Shown: piece by piece, positions 6,246 through 7,440 of the stretch
Position numbering within the stretch: the first letter of the stretch is position 1
How the letters are laid out: each line of letters opens with the position of its first letter
Assembly: GCA_029051965.1 (NCBI GenBank)
Contig: JAIDJZ010000395.1
Span: 1 to 7,440 of the forward strand
Length of the DNA stretch: 7,440 nucleotides
Direction: 5' to 3'
Source: Paramuribaculum sp.
GTDB taxonomy: Bacteria > Bacteroidota > Bacteroidia > Bacteroidales > Muribaculaceae
The notes under the pieces: model-generated
The model's input: the letters and a program-made list of their open reading frames with translations, nothing else
What the model was told of the DNA's origin: nothing
Database searches by the model: none
Translations under genes and position numbers: made by a program

Positions 6246-7253
6246 ATGAAAGATCTGAAAATTATAGGCCAGCCACTGCCCGGAATGCCTTGGGAAGACC
6301 GTCCGGAAGGTTGCAAGGATGTGATGTGGCGTTATTCCGCCAATCCCGTGATTCCGCGCGACGCTCTGTCGACCTCTAACTCAATCTTCAATTCGGCAGT
6401 CGTACCCTTCAAGAAGGGCGACTATAACTATGCCGGCGTTTTCCGTTGCGATGACACAAACCGCCGCATGAGAATCCATGTCGGATTCTCGGTCGACGGT
6501 ATCAAATGGGATATAAATGAAGAGGACATGCGCCTTGAAGGCGGTGACGGCGAAATCGCGGAATGGGTCTACGGTTACGATCCCCGCGTTGCCAAGATCG
6601 GTGACAAGTGGTATGTTACCTGGTGTAACGGCTATCACGGTCCGACTATCGGCGCAGCCTGGACAGACGATTTCGAAACATTCCATCAGCTCGAAAACGC
6701 ATTCCTTCCGTATAACCGCAACGGTGTCATGTTCCCCCGCAAGATCAACGGCAACTTCGCTATGCTCTCGCGTCCGAGCGACACCGGCCACACTCCCTTC
6801 GGCGACATCTTCTACAGCGAGTCGCCCGATATGGAATTCTGGGGACGCCACCGTCATGTGATGTCGCCCGCCGCTTTCGAGGATAGCGCATGGCAGTGCA
6901 TGAAGATCGGTGCCGGTCCGATTCCTATCGAGACATCCGAGGGATGGCTGCTTATCTACCACGGCGTTCTCCGTTCGTGCAACGGCTATGTCTATTCTTT
7001 CGGCTCGGCTCTGCTCGATCTTGAAAAGCCCTGGAAGGTTCTTGCCCGTTCGGGTCCCTATCTGATCGCTCCGCGCGAAATCTATGAGCTGACAGGCGAT
7101 GTGCCCAATGTGACTTTCCCCTGTGCCGCTCTCCACGATCCTGAGACAGGCCGCATCGCTGTCTACTACGGATGTGCCGACACTGTGACCGGCCTGGCGT
7201 TCGGTTACATTCCCGAGATTATCGAATGGACAAAACGCACTTCGATCATCTGA
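6246..7253 (+). CDS. GH130 phosphorylase, probable beta-1,4-mannosyl-N-acetylglucosamine phosphorylase
   Basis: A 335-residue cytoplasmic enzyme with no signal peptide. It should cleave beta-1,4-mannosyl-GlcNAc with inorganic phosphate to alpha-mannose-1-phosphate and GlcNAc (EC 2.4.1.320), a step in the use of N-glycan core sugars. The length and near-complete motif match fit GH130 subfamily 2 (UhgbMP/BT1033 type) rather than the longer mannosylglucose phosphorylases: [14 protein letters not shown] at 26-39, [11 protein letters not shown] at 45-55, YGYDPRV at 109-115 with the presumed catalytic acid D112, [10 protein letters not shown] at 157-166, SRPSD at 175-179, and [19 protein letters not shown] at 307-325. 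R158, R176 and H239 align, from memory, with the phosphate-binding residues of UhgbMP. A TAA directly before ATG 6246 fixes the start. It probably shares a message with the MFS gene and ends at a strong terminator. Mannan-derived substrates remain possible. Confidence 0.92.
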   Translation: MKDLKIIGQPLPGMPWEDRPEGCKDVMWRYSANPVIPRDALSTSNSIFNSAVVPFKKGDYNYAGVFRCDDTNRRMRIHVGFSVDGIKWDINEEDMRLEGGDGEIAEWVYGYDPRVAKIGDKWYVTWCNGYHGPTIGAAWTDDFETFHQLENAFLPYNRNGVMFPRKINGNFAMLSRPSDTGHTPFGDIFYSESPDMEFWGRHRHVMSPAAFEDSAWQCMKIGAGPIPIETSEGWLLIYHGVLRSCNGYVYSFGSALLDLEKPWKVLARSGPYLIAPREIYELTGDVPNVTFPCAALHDPETGRIAVYYGCADTVTGLAFGYIPEIIEWTKRTSII

Positions 7254-7274
7254 TCCCGAGGTAATCGGAATTAT

Positions 7275-7344
7275 CAATAGAAACAGAACGGAACCGAGAC
7301 TGCTGAAGTCCGGTTCCGTTCTGTTTTTCGTTCTGTTTCTATTG
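7275..7344. repeat. Second, overlapping 16-base inverted repeat around the terminator
   Basis: CAATAGAAACAGAACG at 7275-7290 is a perfect reverse complement of 7329-7344. Its left arm shares ten bases (7281-7290) with the left arm of the terminator stem, so the two full hairpins cannot form together. The cause is a 10-base direct repeat, CGTTCTGTTT, at 7317-7326 and 7329-7338. Confidence 0.85.
7281..7328 (+). terminator. Rho-independent terminator of the MFS-GH130 transcript
   Basis: A perfect 16-base stem pairs 7281-7296 with 7311-7326 and runs into five T residues (7324-7328). The 14-base loop can add a 4-base inner stem, GACT with AGTC. It begins 27 bases after the phosphorylase stop. On the minus strand the stem is not followed by a T run, so it works mainly for plus-strand transcription. 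It overlaps the second inverted repeat listed separately. Confidence 0.88.
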
Positions 7345-7440
7345 TGCGGAAACTGTTTTCAGAAATTATTGCTGTCCGATAAAACTCAGCAAACGCGATA
7401 AAGTATGGCTCGAACGCTGATTTTACGGTATTCGATTCTT

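Noticed and set aside
6381..7277. Minus-strand open frame of 298 codons
   Set aside because: It is antisense to the GH130 gene, whose family motifs run through the whole region. It shows no recognisable domain.
7405..7440. ATG opening a frame that runs to the window end
   Set aside because: Only 12 codons are visible, with no convincing promoter or recognisable sequence, so a gene start cannot be supported.

Overview
The window looks like a chromosomal segment of a gut-type Bacteroidales. The evidence is: A-rich translation starts without clear Shine-Dalgarno sequences, several matches to the Bacteroidetes -7 promoter box TAnnTTTG, a DUF3822-rsmD gene pair typical of Bacteroidota, and a GH130 phosphorylase very close to those of gut Bacteroides. 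The rather GC-rich codon use (many GCC, CGC and CTC codons) suggests a Muribaculaceae-like lineage rather than Bacteroides itself; that is an inference, not a measurement.

Layout. Bases 1-104 probably hold the last codons of a gene that begins upstream. Bases 176-3093 are a tight plus-strand cassette of three signalling genes: a zinc-ribbon/FHA protein, a membrane-anchored Ser/Thr kinase with complete catalytic motifs, and a second membrane protein that resembles the kinase but has lost the catalytic residues and most of the C-lobe (a pseudokinase). Gaps are 3 and 20 bases. A small GNRA-capped hairpin lies just past the last gene. On the minus strand, converging on this cassette, are a DUF3822 protein and rsmD (16S rRNA G966 methyltransferase), overlapping by 10 bases. 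A 152-base divergent region (4503-4654) carries a TAAATTTG box facing each way. On the plus strand it is followed by tRNA-Arg(CCT), an AmpG-like MFS permease and a GH130 phosphorylase of the beta-1,4-mannosyl-N-acetylglucosamine type. The phosphorylase gene is followed by a strong terminator built from overlapping, mutually exclusive inverted repeats. Bases 7345-7440 show no supportable gene.

How the genes work together. The MFS protein probably imports a mannose-containing disaccharide (Man-GlcNAc, from the N-glycan core, is the best guess) and the phosphorylase splits it with phosphate to mannose-1-phosphate and GlcNAc. The DUF3822/rsmD pair is housekeeping. The three-gene kinase cassette is the least understood part: the FHA protein is a natural reader of phosphothreonine made by the kinase, and the pseudokinase looks like a diverged tandem copy kept as a partner or regulator. 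Its linker and tail have charge patterns roughly opposite to those of the kinase. This cassette is the best candidate in the window for an undescribed system.
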